In this document: one piece after another, positions 13,048 through 14,005 of the stretch | Position numbering within the stretch: position 1 is the first letter of the stretch | How the letters are laid out: each line of letters begins with the position of its first letter | Origin: Actinomycetota bacterium | GTDB lineage: Bacteria > Actinomycetota > Thermoleophilia > Gaiellales > Gaiellaceae | NCBI GenBank assembly: GCA_013697465.1 | Contig: JACCWU010000311.1 | Coordinates: 1-14,005 of the forward strand | Length of the DNA stretch: 14,005 bases | Direction: 5' to 3' | Position numbers and translations under genes: made by a program | The notes under the pieces: generated by a model | Database searches by the model: none | The model's input: the letters and a program-made list of their open reading frames with translations, nothing else | Told to the model about the DNA's origin: nothing

Positions 13048-14005
13048 ATGGGAACGCTCGACGACGATCTGACGACTGCTGTCCGCAGCGCGTCCACGAC
13101 GCCTCGCGTCGCGGGCGACTCCGTGGGCACCGCCATCCTGGGCGGCGGCCCGGCGGGGCTCACGGGCGCGTACACGCTGGGGCTTCGGGGCTCACCGGCG
13201 ACCGTCTTCGAAGCGGACGGCACCGTGGGTGGCATCGCGAAGACCGTTGAGTTCGAGGGGTACCGGTTCGACCTCGGAGGGCATCGGTTCTTCACCAAGC
13301 TCAAGCAGGTCGAGCGCATGTGGGAGACGATCGTCGGTGAGGAGTTTCTCACGCGACCCCGACTCTCGCGGATCTACTACGACGGAAAGTTCTTCTCGTA
13401 CCCGCTCACGTCCAAGGATGTCCTCGGGCGACTCGGGCTCTGGGAGTCGACGCTCTGTGCGCTGTCGTACCTCTGGGCGCAGCGGAGTCGAAACAAGGAC
13501 GCCGAGACCTTCGAGGAATGGGTCACCGCGCGTTTCGGGCGCCGGCTGTACGACGCCTTCTTCAAGTCGTACACCGAGAAGGTCTGGGGCATTCCCGGGA
13601 CGGAGATCCGGTCGCTCTGGGCTGCCCAGCGAATCAAGAACTTCTCGCTCATGCACGCAGCGCTCACGGTCCTGGGTCTGCGCCGAGACCACGTCACCAC
13701 CCTGATCGAGGAGTTCCGCTATCCGCGCCTCGGTCCGGGCCAGATGTGGGAGCTGCTGCAGCAGCGGCTCGAGGAGCACCACTCGATTCCGGTGCAGTTG
13801 AACAACCGCGTCGTGCAGATCGGGCACGAGGACGGGCGGGCGCAGTCGGTCGTCGTCCGCACGAACGGACACGAGACCGAGTATCCGGTCGACCGTGTTC
13901 TCTCGACCCTCGCTCTTCAGGATCTCGTCCGCATGCTCGACCCCGCTCCCCCGCCGCATGTGCTCGAGGCGGCCTCGGAGCTCCGCTACCGCGACTTCTG
14001 CCTCG
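13048..14005 (+). CDS. FAD-dependent oxidoreductase, UDP-galactopyranose mutase-like (partial)
   Basis: The frame is open to the window end (319 codons), so the 3' part is missing. After a ~27-residue leader comes the dinucleotide-binding motif AILGGGPAGLTGAY (about 29-42), then FEADGTVGGIAKT and GYRFDLGGHRFFTK. That pattern is shared by UDP-galactopyranose mutase and protoporphyrinogen oxidase-like flavoproteins. Further blocks are YYDGKFFSYPL and YTEKVWGIPGTEI. In this setting, divergent from a sugar transferase operon, a role in making or rearranging a nucleotide sugar for surface polysaccharide is likely. A desaturase or amine-oxidase-like function is not excluded. The start is ATG 13048; an in-frame GTG at 13042 is possible. 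The 57-bp divergent spacer must hold both promoters, but I see no clear hexamers. Confidence 0.88.
   Translation, partial: MGTLDDDLTTAVRSASTTPRVAGDSVGTAILGGGPAGLTGAYTLGLRGSPATVFEADGTVGGIAKTVEFEGYRFDLGGHRFFTKLKQVERMWETIVGEEFLTRPRLSRIYYDGKFFSYPLTSKDVLGRLGLWESTLCALSYLWAQRSRNKDAETFEEWVTARFGRRLYDAFFKSYTEKVWGIPGTEIRSLWAAQRIKNFSLMHAALTVLGLRRDHVTTLIEEFRYPRLGPGQMWELLQQRLEEHHSIPVQLNNRVVQIGHEDGRAQSVVVRTNGHETEYPVDRVLSTLALQDLVRMLDPAPPPHVLEAASELRYRDFCL

Overview
The window looks like chromosomal DNA from a high-GC actinobacterium, most likely a deep-branching class such as Thermoleophilia. That placement is inferred from protein character, frequent GTG/TTG starts, leaderless-type starts with TANNNT spaced 6 nt from the start codon, and gene order. 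It was not checked by a database search.

Left flank (1-2644), minus strand: a DsbA/FrnE-like thioredoxin-fold protein, a frameshifted cupin remnant, and a secreted beta-propeller protein related to glycoside hydrolases of the GH43/GH32/GH130 type.

Core (2678-10025), plus strand except for one gene: a large-type bacterial SRP RNA with Alu and S domains and its promoter; a minus-strand gene for an uncharacterised internally duplicated protein; then dnaX, ybaB, an orphan NarL/LuxR-type response regulator, recR, aspartokinase and aspartate-semialdehyde dehydrogenase. SRP RNA-dnaX-ybaB-recR is a classical order (as in Bacillus), and dnaX-ybaB-recR-ask-asd is common in actinobacteria. The duplicated protein and the response regulator look like insertions into that order. 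dnaX/ybaB and ask/asd are coupled by 4-nt overlaps. recR and ask appear to have their own leaderless promoters, and strong terminators follow ybaB and recR. Aspartokinase carries a convincing internal ribosome binding site and GTG for a separate beta subunit.

Right flank (10026-14005): a 314-bp convergent intergenic stretch rich in back-to-back hairpins, then the edge of a cell-surface polysaccharide locus. This edge holds a Gfo/Idh/MocA sugar dehydrogenase and a WbaP-type polyprenyl-phosphate sugar transferase (minus, overlapping by TTGA). Divergent from them is an FAD-dependent oxidoreductase resembling UDP-galactopyranose mutase that runs off the window end.

I saw no CRISPR array, insertion sequence, tRNA or rRNA, and nothing I can defend as a wholly new system. 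The most interesting items are two perfect hairpins in the dnaX interdomain linker, the structured 10026-10339 region, the structured leader of the orphan response regulator, and the uncharacterised duplicated protein beside the SRP RNA.
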